Assembly (NCBI RefSeq): GCF_001429765.1
Contig: NZ_LMJB01000006.1
Coordinates: forward strand, 248,001 to 312,000
Direction: 5' to 3'
Source: Flavobacterium sp. Root901
GTDB taxonomy: Bacteria; Bacteroidota; Bacteroidia; Flavobacteriales; Flavobacteriaceae
DNA length: 64,000 bases
A program made the translations under genes and the position numbers. The notes beneath the pieces were generated by a model that did no database searches, was not told where the DNA came from, and worked only from the letters and a program-made list of their open reading frames with translations. Within the stretch, counting starts at the first letter, position 1; each line of letters begins with the position of its first letter. Of this stretch, positions 1-8,321 are shown in pieces.

Positions 1-464
1 AACTTCCATTCTGTAACAGGATAATTTTCTGTTTTTTGAAAATTTTCTATTTCTGAACTAACAGCAAAACCCTTTTTAACCGCTTCCTGCAGACCACCAT
101 TTAGTACCTGAACTTTTTCATGTCCGGCCGCACGGAGCATCCACCAAAATCTTGCTGCAGCGTTTGATCCGTTTTTATCATCATAAATTACAACATGAGA
201 TGAAGGTGAAATCCCGAGTTTTGAAAGTACTTTTGAGAATTTTGAAAAAGAAGGCAGAGGATGTCTTCCTCCATTTGCAGGATCTTTTTCAACGGCTGCC
301 AAATCTTTATTTAAATCTACATACCGCGCGCCTTTTAAGTGTTCTGCCTTAAAATTTTCTTGGGCATTTATTCCGGCTCTGGCATCAATTAAAACAATTT
401 CTGATTCGTTATTTAGCTTTAATAAATCATCAGCATTTATGATAGGAGAAAGTTTACTGGACAT
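1..464 (-). CDS. Sulfurtransferase (rhodanese-domain), partial at left edge
   Basis: The first 154 codons of a gene that runs off the left edge. The ATG is at 464 and translation gives MSSKLSPIINADDLLKLNNE. The visible part is one rhodanese fold with the usual 3-mercaptopyruvate/thiosulfate sulfurtransferase landmarks: LIDAR near residue 30, GGRHPLPS near 70, VVIYDD near 90, the AARFWWMLR helix, and VLNGG. In two-domain enzymes of this family the N-terminal domain is inactive and the persulfide cysteine sits in the second domain, which lies outside the window, so activity cannot be judged. It starts 12 bases after the ThuA-like gene and probably shares its transcript. The family is clear; the choice between mercaptopyruvate and thiosulfate as substrate is not. 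Confidence 0.85.
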   Translation of the reverse strand, partial: MSSKLSPIINADDLLKLNNESEIVLIDARAGINAQENFKAEHLKGARYVDLNKDLAAVEKDPANGGRHPLPSFSKFSKVLSKLGISPSSHVVIYDDKNGSNAAARFWWMLRAAGHEKVQVLNGGLQEAVKKGFAVSSEIENFQKTENYPVTEWK

Positions 465-475
465 TTTAAATCGTT

Positions 476-1327
476 TTATTTTTTAGAATTTCCTAACCAA
501 AGCAATGTATCAAGGATCAGTTTGCTTTGTGTTTTATTTTCAAAAGTATAGGAAAGGGTTTTGTTGGTTCCGCCTTCGTAGTCAATATCATTGTGCCCCA
601 TATTGACATACAGCATTTTATAGTTTTTGTTGGTCCAGACTACAGGATAATATCCTTCATGCCAGATTTCATGTGCTTTTGGACCGGTTCCTAACGGAAA
701 ACTGCTTTCGTCAATGGCCAGAAGAATTTTAATATCCGGATTTTTCCTAAGATCATTATTCCATCGGTACCATTCGTTTGGTGCAGATATGAAAGTTTTA
801 GGAAGGTTTTTAGTAACCGGATGCAGATTTTCAACTCTCAAAACTGCCGACGTTGGCCTCCACGTATTGCTTCCGTATTCGCCTGAACCTAAAAACGTAT
901 TATGGTACCAATCCCAATTTTGCGGATAAGCTGAATTATTTAAAGCAAATGCCGAAAAATGAAATCCGATAAAACCGCCTCCATTTTCCATATATTGCTG
1001 AAAAGCGGCACGCTGCTCCGGAGTTTCCGGTCTTGTATCTAAAAATAAAACCACCTGATAATTGGCTAAAAATTTTGCGTTTAAATTCTTCCAGTTATCG
1101 GTCGAATCGTAGACAAAATGATTTTCTTCAGCTAGTTTTGGAAACCATTTGTTGGCTTCATGTACAAAACTGATATGTGCCTGATCATTTTTTGCGGTGT
1201 AAAATGCAATTACCTTAAACTTTGGTTTTTCTTTTTTATGCTGAGAAAAAACGGAAAAGCTAATTAAAAAAAGCAGCAGTAAAATACCTTTTTTAGCCAG
1301 CGAATAAATTAGATTAAAATTTGCCAT
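476..1327 (-). CDS. Secreted ThuA-like domain protein
   Basis: 283 residues with an N-terminal signal peptide (hydrophobic stretch about residues 11-28, ending SVFSQ). The rest is one ThuA-like domain, a class I glutamine-amidotransferase-like fold. Typical features are the early KVIAFYTAKNDQAHISFVHE strand and helix, a mid-domain GGGFIGFHFSAF segment, and MGHNDIDYEGG near the C terminus. ThuA was named from rhizobial trehalose utilisation; secreted Bacteroidota relatives are widespread and mostly uncharacterised, so no reaction is assigned. It sits 12 bases from the neighbour on each side, between a DUF1398 gene and the sulfurtransferase, which suggests one operon. Confidence 0.8.
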   Translation of the reverse strand: MANFNLIYSLAKKGILLLLFLISFSVFSQHKKEKPKFKVIAFYTAKNDQAHISFVHEANKWFPKLAEENHFVYDSTDNWKNLNAKFLANYQVVLFLDTRPETPEQRAAFQQYMENGGGFIGFHFSAFALNNSAYPQNWDWYHNTFLGSGEYGSNTWRPTSAVLRVENLHPVTKNLPKTFISAPNEWYRWNNDLRKNPDIKILLAIDESSFPLGTGPKAHEIWHEGYYPVVWTNKNYKMLYVNMGHNDIDYEGGTNKTLSYTFENKTQSKLILDTLLWLGNSKK

Positions 1328-1339
1328 CGATTTATTGGA

Positions 1340-1729
1340 TTAACCTGGAATTTTTTCAATTAAAATTTCGTTTTGCGCGCTGTCAAAATAAGTACATGTC
1401 ATTTCGATAATGTCAACTCTCCATTTTGCAATACCACATTGCCCCGCATGATTGCAAAAAGTAAGATAATCTGTTTCTCCCTGCTGGTGTTTTACCAAAA
1501 ACTCTATAAAAAGTTCTTTGTTTACAGTTACAGCAATCGAAATTGGATTGTATTTTTCGTCAGATGTAACGCTGTATCCATTTACACCATAATATTCAAC
1601 ATGCCCATCATTTACAAAGGTGTCGTAACCTTTTACACCCAAAATGATTAAGTCTTGTATATAATTTGGAAAATCGGCTCCGCTTTTTACTTTAGCATGT
1701 GCTTCTTTTATTTGATCAATAGTAAACAT
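1340..1729 (-). CDS. DUF1398 family protein
   Basis: 129 residues without a signal peptide, so probably cytoplasmic. The sequence (FTIDQIKEAHAKVKSGADFP, then YDTFVNDGHVEYYG, and a C-terminal segment with YLTFCNHAGQCGIAKW) fits the DUF1398/YbcV family, some members of which were labelled phage envelope proteins by old database transfer. Nothing here is phage-like in context. It is first of three same-strand genes followed by the ThuA-like and sulfurtransferase genes. Function is unknown. Confidence 0.75.
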   Translation of the reverse strand: MFTIDQIKEAHAKVKSGADFPNYIQDLIILGVKGYDTFVNDGHVEYYGVNGYSVTSDEKYNPISIAVTVNKELFIEFLVKHQQGETDYLTFCNHAGQCGIAKWRVDIIEMTCTYFDSAQNEILIEKIPG

Positions 1730-1771
1730 ATTTATTATTTTAGATTATTAAATTTAGATTCGGGTTTTTTG

Positions 1772-1838
1772 CCGCGAATTACACAAATTGCACTAATTAA
1801 TTCAATGATAACTAAATTAAAATTCGTGTAATTCGCGG
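1772..1838. repeat. Intergenic inverted repeat CCGCGAATTACAC
   Basis: A perfect 13-base inverted repeat (1772-1784 and 1826-1838), extendable to about 18 bases with one mismatch, lies between the alpha/beta hydrolase stop and the DUF1398 gene. On the minus strand it follows the hydrolase-side T-rich tract less cleanly than a classic terminator. The wording (cgaattacac, cgtgtaattcg) resembles the sequence near 52620 and near 54680, so it looks like one member of a dispersed intergenic repeat family. Confidence 0.6.
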
Positions 1839-1850
1839 TAAAAAAAAATA

Positions 1851-2840
1851 TTATTTCAAAAATACGATTAATGGTTTTATAAATGAATCAAAAGATTCAA
1901 TATGTGGCAAATGTCCTGTATTGGGAACTTCGACTAATTTTGAATTTGGAATTGCTTTTTGTGTTTTTTTACCCAGTTCGGCATAATTTCCCATGGTTTT
2001 TCGGATTTCTTCAGACACTAAAGGCTTTCCAATTGCGGTTTTGTCTCTTGTTCCGATGATTAAAAGTGTCGGGCTTTTAATATTTTTAAATTCATATAAA
2101 ACCGGCTGCGTAAAAATCATATCATACATTAAGGCAGAATTCCAGGCAACTTTGCTATAATCCGGTGCTGTGGTCCAGCCGGCAGCAAGTTCAGCCCATT
2201 TTTGATAATCGGCATTCCATTTTCCGTCATAATAATTTTCCATTTGATACTTTTTGACAGCTTCATAATTTTGTTTCAATTCAGATTCAAACCACCAGTC
2301 TACGGGTTTATACGGAACAACAAGTTTCCAGTCTTCTAAGCCAATTGGGTTTTCGAGAACCAGTTTTTCTGTAGTTTCGGGATACATTAAGGCAAATCTT
2401 GTGGCTAACATTCCGCCCATAGAATGCCCTAAAACAGTCGTTTTTGTAATGCCTAAATGATCGAGTAATTTTTTTGTGTTTTCTGCAAACTGTTGAAAAG
2501 TATATTGAAAATTATCAGGTTTTGATGATTTTCCAAAACCAATCTGATCCGGAACAATAACACGGAAACCTTCTTTGGTTAAGGCTTTTATGGTTGTTTC
2601 CCAATACGCTCCGTTGAAATTTTTGCCATGCAGCAAAACAATATTTTTATTGTTGTAATTATCTGGTTTTATATCCATGTACGCCATTTTTAAATTCAGG
2701 CGCTGATTGTTCAGTTCTAAAAATTGAACTGGAAACGGATATTCATAATTGCTTAGATTTATATCTAATTCCTTTATTTTTTCTTTCTGCGAAAAGCAAA
2801 AAAAGGGTAATAACAGTACAAGGAGTTTTATAGCTTTCAT
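1851..2840 (-). CDS. Secreted alpha/beta hydrolase
   Basis: 329 residues with a short signal peptide (MKAIKLLVLLLPFFCFSQ). The fold is a standard alpha/beta hydrolase: oxyanion loop LLHGKNFNG near residue 70, nucleophile elbow GHSMGG near 137, acid in IGTRDKTA near 263 and catalytic histidine in NTGHLPH near 313. A lid region rich in Trp and Tyr lies between about 160 and 225. The substrate cannot be read from sequence; the family includes haloalkane dehalogenases, epoxide hydrolases and esterases. The signal peptide places it in the periplasm or outside. It stands alone, with a spacer on both sides. Confidence 0.85.
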   Translation of the reverse strand: MKAIKLLVLLLPFFCFSQKEKIKELDINLSNYEYPFPVQFLELNNQRLNLKMAYMDIKPDNYNNKNIVLLHGKNFNGAYWETTIKALTKEGFRVIVPDQIGFGKSSKPDNFQYTFQQFAENTKKLLDHLGITKTTVLGHSMGGMLATRFALMYPETTEKLVLENPIGLEDWKLVVPYKPVDWWFESELKQNYEAVKKYQMENYYDGKWNADYQKWAELAAGWTTAPDYSKVAWNSALMYDMIFTQPVLYEFKNIKSPTLLIIGTRDKTAIGKPLVSEEIRKTMGNYAELGKKTQKAIPNSKLVEVPNTGHLPHIESFDSFIKPLIVFLK

Positions 2841-2844
2841 TGCG

Positions 2845-2892
2845 ATGCATTTTTAAGTTAAGTATTATAAATTTAACGCTATGCATTTTTAA
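2845..2892. repeat. Direct repeat ATGCATTTTTAA
   Basis: Two copies of a 12-base word (2845-2856 and 2881-2892) sit 36 bases apart just upstream of the alpha/beta hydrolase start. A minus-strand TATTTTTG box (2896-2903) lies beyond the second copy, so the repeats fall in the hydrolase 5' leader. They may be a regulatory site or chance AT-rich repetition. Confidence 0.35.
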
Positions 2893-2956
2893 AAGCAAAA
2901 ATAAAAGTCTTAAAATTATCAGAAAAAAGATGCAAATAGTTTTTGGGATTTTTAAA

Positions 2957-3373
2957 TCAATGTGAGATGACAGATTCAATTAACCATTTTTCGTTTACTT
3001 TTTTCAAATTAAATTCGATTGGTAAAACAATATCCTGATTTGGAGTTACGAAAATCCGGGCAGTCGAATCTGTTATTTCTTTTTCGTAATAAACAGCGTC
3101 TTTTTCTTTATTTAAAAACCTCGATTTCTGATCATCGGGAATACTTTTTTCCATTTTTTTAAGATCTTCAAGAGTTGCTAAATTCTTCGGATTTAGAATA
3201 ACGAATTCTTTGGCAGTCTTAAAATCAAACCGGTTTACAGCAGCTAAATAAGCCTCTACGGTTTCTTTAGGAGATTTGGGCAAATCCTGAACGGCAGTTT
3301 CTTTTGAAGTTTTACGAGATTCACAATTTGTAAAAAGTACAAGAATAAATAAAAACGCTATTGTATACCTCAT
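2957..3373 (-). CDS. Small lipoprotein, NTF2/DUF4878-like
   Basis: 138 residues. The N terminus MRYTIAFLFILVLFTNCESR is a lipoprotein signal with the lipid cysteine at about residue 17. The mature part begins with SPKETVEAYLAAVNRFDFKTA, the opening helix of NTF2-like proteins of the DUF4878 type, and ends in strands with IEFNLKKVNEKWLIESV, which also fits that fold. No catalytic motif is visible. It follows the thioesterase gene by 12 bases on the same strand, so the two may be co-transcribed. The fold is inferred from pattern only. Confidence 0.6.
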   Translation of the reverse strand: MRYTIAFLFILVLFTNCESRKTSKETAVQDLPKSPKETVEAYLAAVNRFDFKTAKEFVILNPKNLATLEDLKKMEKSIPDDQKSRFLNKEKDAVYYEKEITDSTARIFVTPNQDIVLPIEFNLKKVNEKWLIESVISH

Positions 3374-3385
3374 TTGTTTTTGCTT

Positions 3386-3823
3386 TTATAGTCCAACAAA
3401 ATCATCACTTTTTGGAAAAATACTTAATGCCTGAATTGCAATTTCCGGAGTAGGAGAAGCCAGTTTTCTAAGTTTAGTATCCATCCATGCGCCATCAACG
3501 GTAATAGTTGCGCAAAGTGTGTCGTCTTCTCTTCTAAATTCGTGAATGATTGACCAGCGCGAAGCATCGGCTTTCATTTTGGATGTTTTGGTATGAATAA
3601 ATATTTTGTCTGAAAGTTTTAATTCTTTTCTAAAAACACATTCTTCCCTAAATAAAACCGGACCAAAACCCTGTGTCTGCATTACTTTTAGAGTTAAGCC
3701 GAGTTCTTCCAGGATTTCAATACGATGCTGTGCACCAAAATCGTAATATGCACTATGACGAACGTGAAAATTTGGGTCAAGATCTGACCAGCGAAAAGAG
3801 ATTTCTTTTGTAAATGAAGCCAT
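3386..3823 (-). CDS. Acyl-CoA thioesterase, hotdog fold
   Basis: 145 residues, cytoplasmic. It opens with ISFRWSDLDPNFHVRHSAYYDFG, the (4HBT/FadM) hotdog signature in which the Asp of SDLDPNFHV is the catalytic acid. Length matches the family. Related enzymes hydrolyse aromatic or long-chain acyl-CoA; the exact acyl group cannot be told here. It probably leads a two-gene unit with the downstream lipoprotein. Confidence 0.85.
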   Translation of the reverse strand: MASFTKEISFRWSDLDPNFHVRHSAYYDFGAQHRIEILEELGLTLKVMQTQGFGPVLFREECVFRKELKLSDKIFIHTKTSKMKADASRWSIIHEFRREDDTLCATITVDGAWMDTKLRKLASPTPEIAIQALSIFPKSDDFVGL

Positions 3824-3949
3824 TTTTTTAGTTGTATTTTAATAATATTTAAAATGTTATTCCTGAATTATTTCTGCGAATGAACATTTTTTAAGAAATC
3901 TAAATTACAAATAAAAACCGAAATCGGCAGAGAAACTAAAGCCTCAAAA

Positions 3950-5185
3950 CTATAATTCTTTTAAAGATTTGATACTTTGCATTATGGTATTTTTATCTGA
4001 GGCAGATTTTGCCAGCTGCCATGCTTTTTCAAAATGAGTTACGGCTTTTTTGTTGTCAATATCGGTATACAGGTTCCCTAATAAAGAATAATAAAAATGA
4101 TTATCGTTTAAGTTTAATTTTTCAGCTTCGCTGATAGCTTTTTGTTTTCCGTTTGTTTTTGCCAAAGCATAAGTCCGGTTGAGTGCCGCAATAGGCGAAT
4201 ATTCGAGAATCAAAAGCTGATTGTAAAGCTGTAATATATTTTCCCATTTTACTGCTGAATCTTCTTTTTGTGTGTGCCAATAGGCAATTCCGGCTTCGAG
4301 ATGGTATTTACTAAGCACATTTCCTTTGGATGCCTGAGCAAGGAAATAAGCGCCTTTTTCTATAAGTTCCTGATTCCACAAGGTTTCATCCTGATCATGA
4401 TATAAAATCGTTTCTCCGTTATGATCCGTTCTCGCATCAAACCGCGAAGAATGAAAACACATTAAAGAAAGTAATGCGTTGACAGGCGGCAGGTTTGTTG
4501 CCGGATTTTCTATTAATAAATAAGTTAAACGCATTGCTTCTGCACAAACATCTTTTCGTAAAGTTGTGTTTTGGGAAACAGAATAATATCCTTCTGAAAA
4601 TAATAAGTACAGCGTTGTCAAAACATTTTCAAGCCTGTTTTTAATTTCATTATTGTCCGGTTGTTCAATTTTTATATTGGCTTCTTTGAGCTTTTCCTTA
4701 GCCCGGTTAATTCTTTTGTAAATGACTTCTCTATTGGTAATAAAACCATCTGCAATTTCCTGAATTGCAAATCCGCATAACAAATTTAGTGCTAGTGCAA
4801 TTTGTGCTTCGGCAGAATTTACAGGATTACAAACCGTAAAAATCATCGCTAATTGACTGTCGAAAATGTTTTTATTGGATAAATCAATTTCAATTTCTTC
4901 AGATTTATCGGCATTGTGTTTTACTTCAACTGCAATTTTCTGCTCAAAAAGAGTATCGCGTTTTAAATAATTTTTTGTTTTGTTTTTTGCAACGGTATAA
5001 AGCCATGCAGCCGGGTTTTCAGGAATTCCTTTTACACTCCAGAGTTCTGTTGCGGCCAGAAAAGTATCGCTGGTAATGTCTTCGGCAATTTCGATATTTT
5101 CAATTCCAAATAAATAACAGAGTACCGAAACTATTTTTCGGTACTCTGTTCTAAATAAATTGGGTAAAAGCTGGCTTTCTTCCAT
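3950..5185 (-). CDS. ECF sigma factor with C-terminal TPR-like extension (ECF42-type)
   Basis: 411 residues. Sigma region 2 covers about residues 10-80 (FRTEYRKIVSVLCYLFG, EDITSDTFLAATELW, NPAAWLYTVAKNKTKNYLKR) and region 4 about 120-180 (ALNLLCGFAIQEIADGF, REVIYKRINRAKEKL). About 230 helical residues follow and look like TPR repeats near the C terminus (AALNRTYALAKTNG, FYYSLLGNLYTDIDNKKAVTHFEKAW). This layout matches the ECF42 group, whose genes commonly lie beside YCII/DGPF genes, as here. Known members need the C-terminal domain for activity instead of a separate anti-sigma factor, and no anti-sigma gene is visible. It is last in a likely three-gene operon. Confidence 0.9.
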   Translation of the reverse strand: MEESQLLPNLFRTEYRKIVSVLCYLFGIENIEIAEDITSDTFLAATELWSVKGIPENPAAWLYTVAKNKTKNYLKRDTLFEQKIAVEVKHNADKSEEIEIDLSNKNIFDSQLAMIFTVCNPVNSAEAQIALALNLLCGFAIQEIADGFITNREVIYKRINRAKEKLKEANIKIEQPDNNEIKNRLENVLTTLYLLFSEGYYSVSQNTTLRKDVCAEAMRLTYLLIENPATNLPPVNALLSLMCFHSSRFDARTDHNGETILYHDQDETLWNQELIEKGAYFLAQASKGNVLSKYHLEAGIAYWHTQKEDSAVKWENILQLYNQLLILEYSPIAALNRTYALAKTNGKQKAISEAEKLNLNDNHFYYSLLGNLYTDIDNKKAVTHFEKAWQLAKSASDKNTIMQSIKSLKEL

Positions 5186-5223
5186 CTGTTAAAAATCTTT
5201 TTTTAAAAGTAAAAGTAAAAAGA

Positions 5224-5574
5224 TTAATATGTTCCGGTAACGGCCATTCTAATTTCGACATTGCCGCCTAATTCTAAAATTGGACAGCCGTTTGCAATGC
5301 TTACAGCTTCATCATAATCAGCAGCTTTAATCATAATCAATCCTCCAATTGCTTCTTTAATTTCAGCATAAGGACCGTTGATTACACTTTTATTCGATTT
5401 TACTATTTTACCTTCGCCGTCCCATCGCTGTAATGGTTTTGCTAACTTATCCTGAGCCGCAATTCCGCCCAGCCAGTCCTGCCAAAGCTTAAGTGATTCC
5501 TGCAATTCCTGCGGAGAAGGCTGAGTTTCTTTTGTGATATAATCTCTGCGAAATATTAATACAAATTCGTTCAT
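5224..5574 (-). CDS. YCII/DGPF-domain protein
   Basis: 116 residues, cytoplasmic. The fold is YCII-related (dimeric alpha/beta barrel): NEFVLIFRRDYI at the start, LQESLKLWQDWLG in the first helix, and NGPYAEIKEAIGGLIMIKA where the family has its DGPF motif. The motif reads NGPY, so the Asp is replaced by Asn. These proteins are the recurrent neighbours and presumed targets of ECF42 sigma factors; their biochemical role is unresolved. The sigma gene starts 38 bases downstream. Confidence 0.85.
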   Translation of the reverse strand: MNEFVLIFRRDYITKETQPSPQELQESLKLWQDWLGGIAAQDKLAKPLQRWDGEGKIVKSNKSVINGPYAEIKEAIGGLIMIKAADYDEAVSIANGCPILELGGNVEIRMAVTGTY

Positions 5575-5616
5575 GATATTATTTTTTTTATAACAATGTT
5601 TTGTTGTGATAATTAA

Positions 5617-6069
5617 TTAGCCAAATTGCCCTACTCTGTAAGTTCCGGGTTCGTTTGGAAACGCAAGGTTAATTCTGTTATAAGTATTGATTGTAGTAAT
5701 GGCTAAAGTTAAATCAATTAATTCCTGATCCGTAAATTCTTTTATAGCTTCCTGATAAACTGAATCCGGGACGTCACATTTTGTTACAGCTTCTGCCCAT
5801 GCAAAAGCGGCTCTTTCTCTGTTTGTATAATATGGAGCTTCACGCCATGCGCTTAATCCGTATAAACGCTGTTCTGTTTCACCTTTGTGTCTTGCATCTT
5901 TATAATGCATGTCTAAACAATAAGCACAGCTGTTGATTTGTGAAACCCTAAAGTAAACCAATTCTAAAAGCGCTAATTCTACAGAAGATTTTTTTAAATA
6001 ACCGCCAATTCCGTAAAGTGTTTTTAATGCTTCTTGTCCTTTTGCGTGAATGTTAATTCTTGTTTCCAT
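5617..6069 (-). CDS. AhpD-like carboxymuconolactone decarboxylase family protein
   Basis: 150 residues. The core helix ELVYFRVSQINSCAYCLDMHYKDA contains the AhpD-type C-x-x-C-x-x-x-H redox motif (CAYCLDMH, about residues 47-54). The rest (GLSAWREAPYYTNRERAAFAWAEAVT) matches the alkylhydroperoxidase subfamily. Members reduce peroxides or act as thiol oxidoreductases. It is first in the sigma-factor operon, 42 bases before the YCII gene, which suggests a stress or detoxification output for the sigma factor. Confidence 0.88.
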   Translation of the reverse strand: METRINIHAKGQEALKTLYGIGGYLKKSSVELALLELVYFRVSQINSCAYCLDMHYKDARHKGETEQRLYGLSAWREAPYYTNRERAAFAWAEAVTKCDVPDSVYQEAIKEFTDQELIDLTLAITTINTYNRINLAFPNEPGTYRVGQFG

Positions 6070-6213
6070 TTTGTATAAGTTTTAATGTTATACTCTAATA
6101 ACAATCGAACTTTCAGAATTGGACAAAATATTTAATTTTTTTTGAAATGAATTTTAAAACAAAATTAAATATTTGATTTTCAGTATTTTATATTTTATTT
6201 TTTTGAAATAAAT

Positions 6214-6675
6214 TTAAATGGTTTCTAAATTATCCCATTCATATTCAATTTTATTTATTTTGATATAATATGGAATTAGAAGAAAAATTTCTAACCTTAA
6301 AGAAAAATTTCCATTATCATTTGGATTTATAAACATTGAGGACACGCAAACGACAATTCCAACAATAGCATCAATTTTGGCAATTGTTATGGCATTTGAT
6401 TTTTCAAACCATAACGAATAAGCTGCAAAGCCTTTAAGTAACATTACTGCAATTATAAAAATCCCAACTCCAGAATATGCTGTGCTGCTGGTGAAACCGT
6501 AAAGAGATAGATTCACGGTGGTTAAAAATGCACTGGCAACGAGTGTTCCTGTACTCAGGGTTCCCATAATCATAAAAATCCAGCAGAAAGTTTTAATCCA
6601 CCATGGTAAAAGTTTTCTTCTGATGATTAATGGTTTTTCAAATTCTTCAAAGTGGTTTTGTAATTCCTGATCCAT
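6214..6675 (-). CDS. Hypothetical membrane protein
   Basis: 153 residues with about four hydrophobic segments: IKTFCWIFMIMGTLSTGTLVASAF, YSGVGIFIIAVMLLKGFAAYSL, AIVGIVVCVSSMFI, and a weaker one near the C terminus before IKINKIEYEWDNLE. No family recognised. It starts 24 bases after the antiporter gene on the same strand and is probably co-transcribed with it, but nothing shows a functional link. Confidence 0.7.
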   Translation of the reverse strand: MDQELQNHFEEFEKPLIIRRKLLPWWIKTFCWIFMIMGTLSTGTLVASAFLTTVNLSLYGFTSSTAYSGVGIFIIAVMLLKGFAAYSLWFEKSNAITIAKIDAIVGIVVCVSSMFINPNDNGNFSLRLEIFLLIPYYIKINKIEYEWDNLETI

Positions 6676-6698
6676 TTATTTTTTGTTTTTGGTAAGAT

Positions 6699-8018
6699 TT
6701 ATAGTTTTTGAGTAAGCTTTATTTGCTCTGCCGATATATCCTTCTTTGTCATTTCTTCCTTGTCATTTTTAGCATTTAGCCTTTTAACAATCCACGGAAG
6801 TGTAAGTCCTTGTCCGATAAGGGTAAAAAGTACAACTGCAACAGAAATAAAGATAATCGTATTTCTTTCGGGAAAAGGAGTTCCGTCTTCGAGAAGTTTT
6901 GGAAGTCCAATCGCAATGGCTAGAGAAACAATGCCGCGCATTCCGGACCATCCTAAAATGATACTATTATTAAAGTCTAAAAGTGCATCTTCGCTGATTT
7001 TTCTTTTTCCGCCTCGATTCTTTTTGAAAGCTTTTTGAAGGTTAATTTTTTGGAGAAATATTCTAACAAACCGAATTAATAAGGCCACAATTGTAATGAT
7101 AAAAGCATAACCAATATAAGGCAGAATCATATCGTTTTCGATATCTTTTAATACGTATCTAAAATTAAGTCCGATCAGGATAAAGATTAATCCGTTTAAA
7201 AGGAAAATGATAATGTCCCAAAGGCTTCGGGAACTGTTTTTTAAATGTTCCGGAAATATCTTTTTGCTGAAACGGGCAATGGCCAGTCCGGAAACTACAA
7301 CTGCAATTACGCCTGAAACATGAAATTGTTCTGCAACCAAATAAGCTACAAATGGCATTAGTAACATAAAACTGATAGTAACATTAGTGTTTTTGTGTAC
7401 TTTACTCAATATAAAAGCTAAAATTTTTGCGATAACCATTCCCACCAAAAAACCGCCTCCTAATAGCAAAATAAACTGCAGCGTTGCTTTCCAGATTACA
7501 AAGGCGGATCCCATTACAGCTGCTACGGCAAAACGATAAGCAACAAGCGCCGAAGCATCGTTTATAAGACTTTCGCCTTCGAGAATGGTAATCGTTTTAT
7601 GGGATATTCCGAGTCCTTTTGTGATGCTTACGGCAGCTACGGCATCGGTTGCAGAGAGTATGGCTCCAATTACAAAGGCAAGAGGCCAGGTTATATTCGG
7701 AATCATATAATGCGCTACTACAGCAATCCAAAAAGTTGTGAGGAAAACCAGGGTTATCGCCAGCGTACTGATGGTGTTAAGATTGGTTTTGAAATCTTTT
7801 GGAGAAATATTAAACGATGCATCATATAATAATGGCGGCAGGAATATCAAAAAGATAATTTCGGGATTAATTTGTATTTCGGTCATTGTCGGGATAAACC
7901 CGATGGCTATTCCAACAATAACGAGAAGAATAGGATAGGGAAGTTTTGCTTTATCGGCAAAGGCTGATAATCCTATAACAATGGCGAGTATGAATATAAT
8001 GATGCTGTAGTTTTCCAT
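6699..8018 (-). CDS. Na+/H+ antiporter, CPA1 family
   Basis: 439 residues, inner membrane, about 12 hydrophobic segments. CPA1/NhaP hallmarks are present: FLPPLLYDASFNI near residue 60, GAILSATDAVAAVSI near 120 and GESLINDASALVAYRFAV near 150, whose ND pair is the ion-binding site. GWSGMRGIVSLAIAIGLP near 355 is another conserved loop. It exchanges cytoplasmic Na+ (or K+) for protons in pH and salt homeostasis. The C-terminal tail is short, without the long regulatory domain of some bacterial NhaP proteins. Confidence 0.92.
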   Translation of the reverse strand: MENYSIIIFILAIVIGLSAFADKAKLPYPILLVIVGIAIGFIPTMTEIQINPEIIFLIFLPPLLYDASFNISPKDFKTNLNTISTLAITLVFLTTFWIAVVAHYMIPNITWPLAFVIGAILSATDAVAAVSITKGLGISHKTITILEGESLINDASALVAYRFAVAAVMGSAFVIWKATLQFILLLGGGFLVGMVIAKILAFILSKVHKNTNVTISFMLLMPFVAYLVAEQFHVSGVIAVVVSGLAIARFSKKIFPEHLKNSSRSLWDIIIFLLNGLIFILIGLNFRYVLKDIENDMILPYIGYAFIITIVALLIRFVRIFLQKINLQKAFKKNRGGKRKISEDALLDFNNSIILGWSGMRGIVSLAIAIGLPKLLEDGTPFPERNTIIFISVAVVLFTLIGQGLTLPWIVKRLNAKNDKEEMTKKDISAEQIKLTQKL

Positions 8019-8145
8019 TTTTTGGATTTAGAAAAATGCTAATGTACTTAATTCGATATTTAATTAAAAATTATTCTGATTTTGAAAAGATATAAAAGTT
8101 CCTTTAAAATGCAAGTACTGCCCCCAGAAAAGAACTCCTAATTGA

Positions 8146-8235
8146 TGACATGTAATAAGATTATGCCATGCATGTCAGTCTTTAAAAATGTCATGTTGTC
8201 AGATGATTATTAATGTGTCAACAGCAAAACTGACA
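8146..8235. promoter_or_regulatory. Clustered TGTCA/TGACA half-sites upstream of dnaK
   Basis: Six TGTCA or TGACA pentamers lie within 90 bases: TGACATG (8146-8152), CATGTCA (8171-8177), TGTCATG (8189-8195), TGTCA (8197-8201), TGTCA (8216-8220) and TGACA (8231-8235). The first two form a 7-base inverted repeat and the last two an inverted repeat with a 10-base gap. They lie about 50-140 bases upstream of the predicted dnaK transcription start, the range of enhancer sites for sigma54 activators. Binding is inferred, not shown. Confidence 0.45.
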
Positions 8236-8256
8236 TTTTACTTTGGTTTTTTATAT

Positions 8257-8271
8257 TGGCACAAAGATTGA
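8257..8271 (+). promoter_or_regulatory. sigma54-like (-24/-12) promoter of dnaK
   Basis: TGGCACAAAGATTGA fits the sigma54 consensus TGGCAC-N5-TTGC at every conserved position except the last (A for C), with the correct GG-to-TTG spacing. It predicts a start near 8283 and a leader of about 40 bases before the dnaK ATG. No TAnnTTTG box stands at a better distance. Dependence on RpoN is inferred from the motif. Confidence 0.5.
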
Positions 8272-8321
8272 CTTATGCCACCTGAGTTATAAAAAATAAA
8301 TCAAAATTAAATATATAAAAA

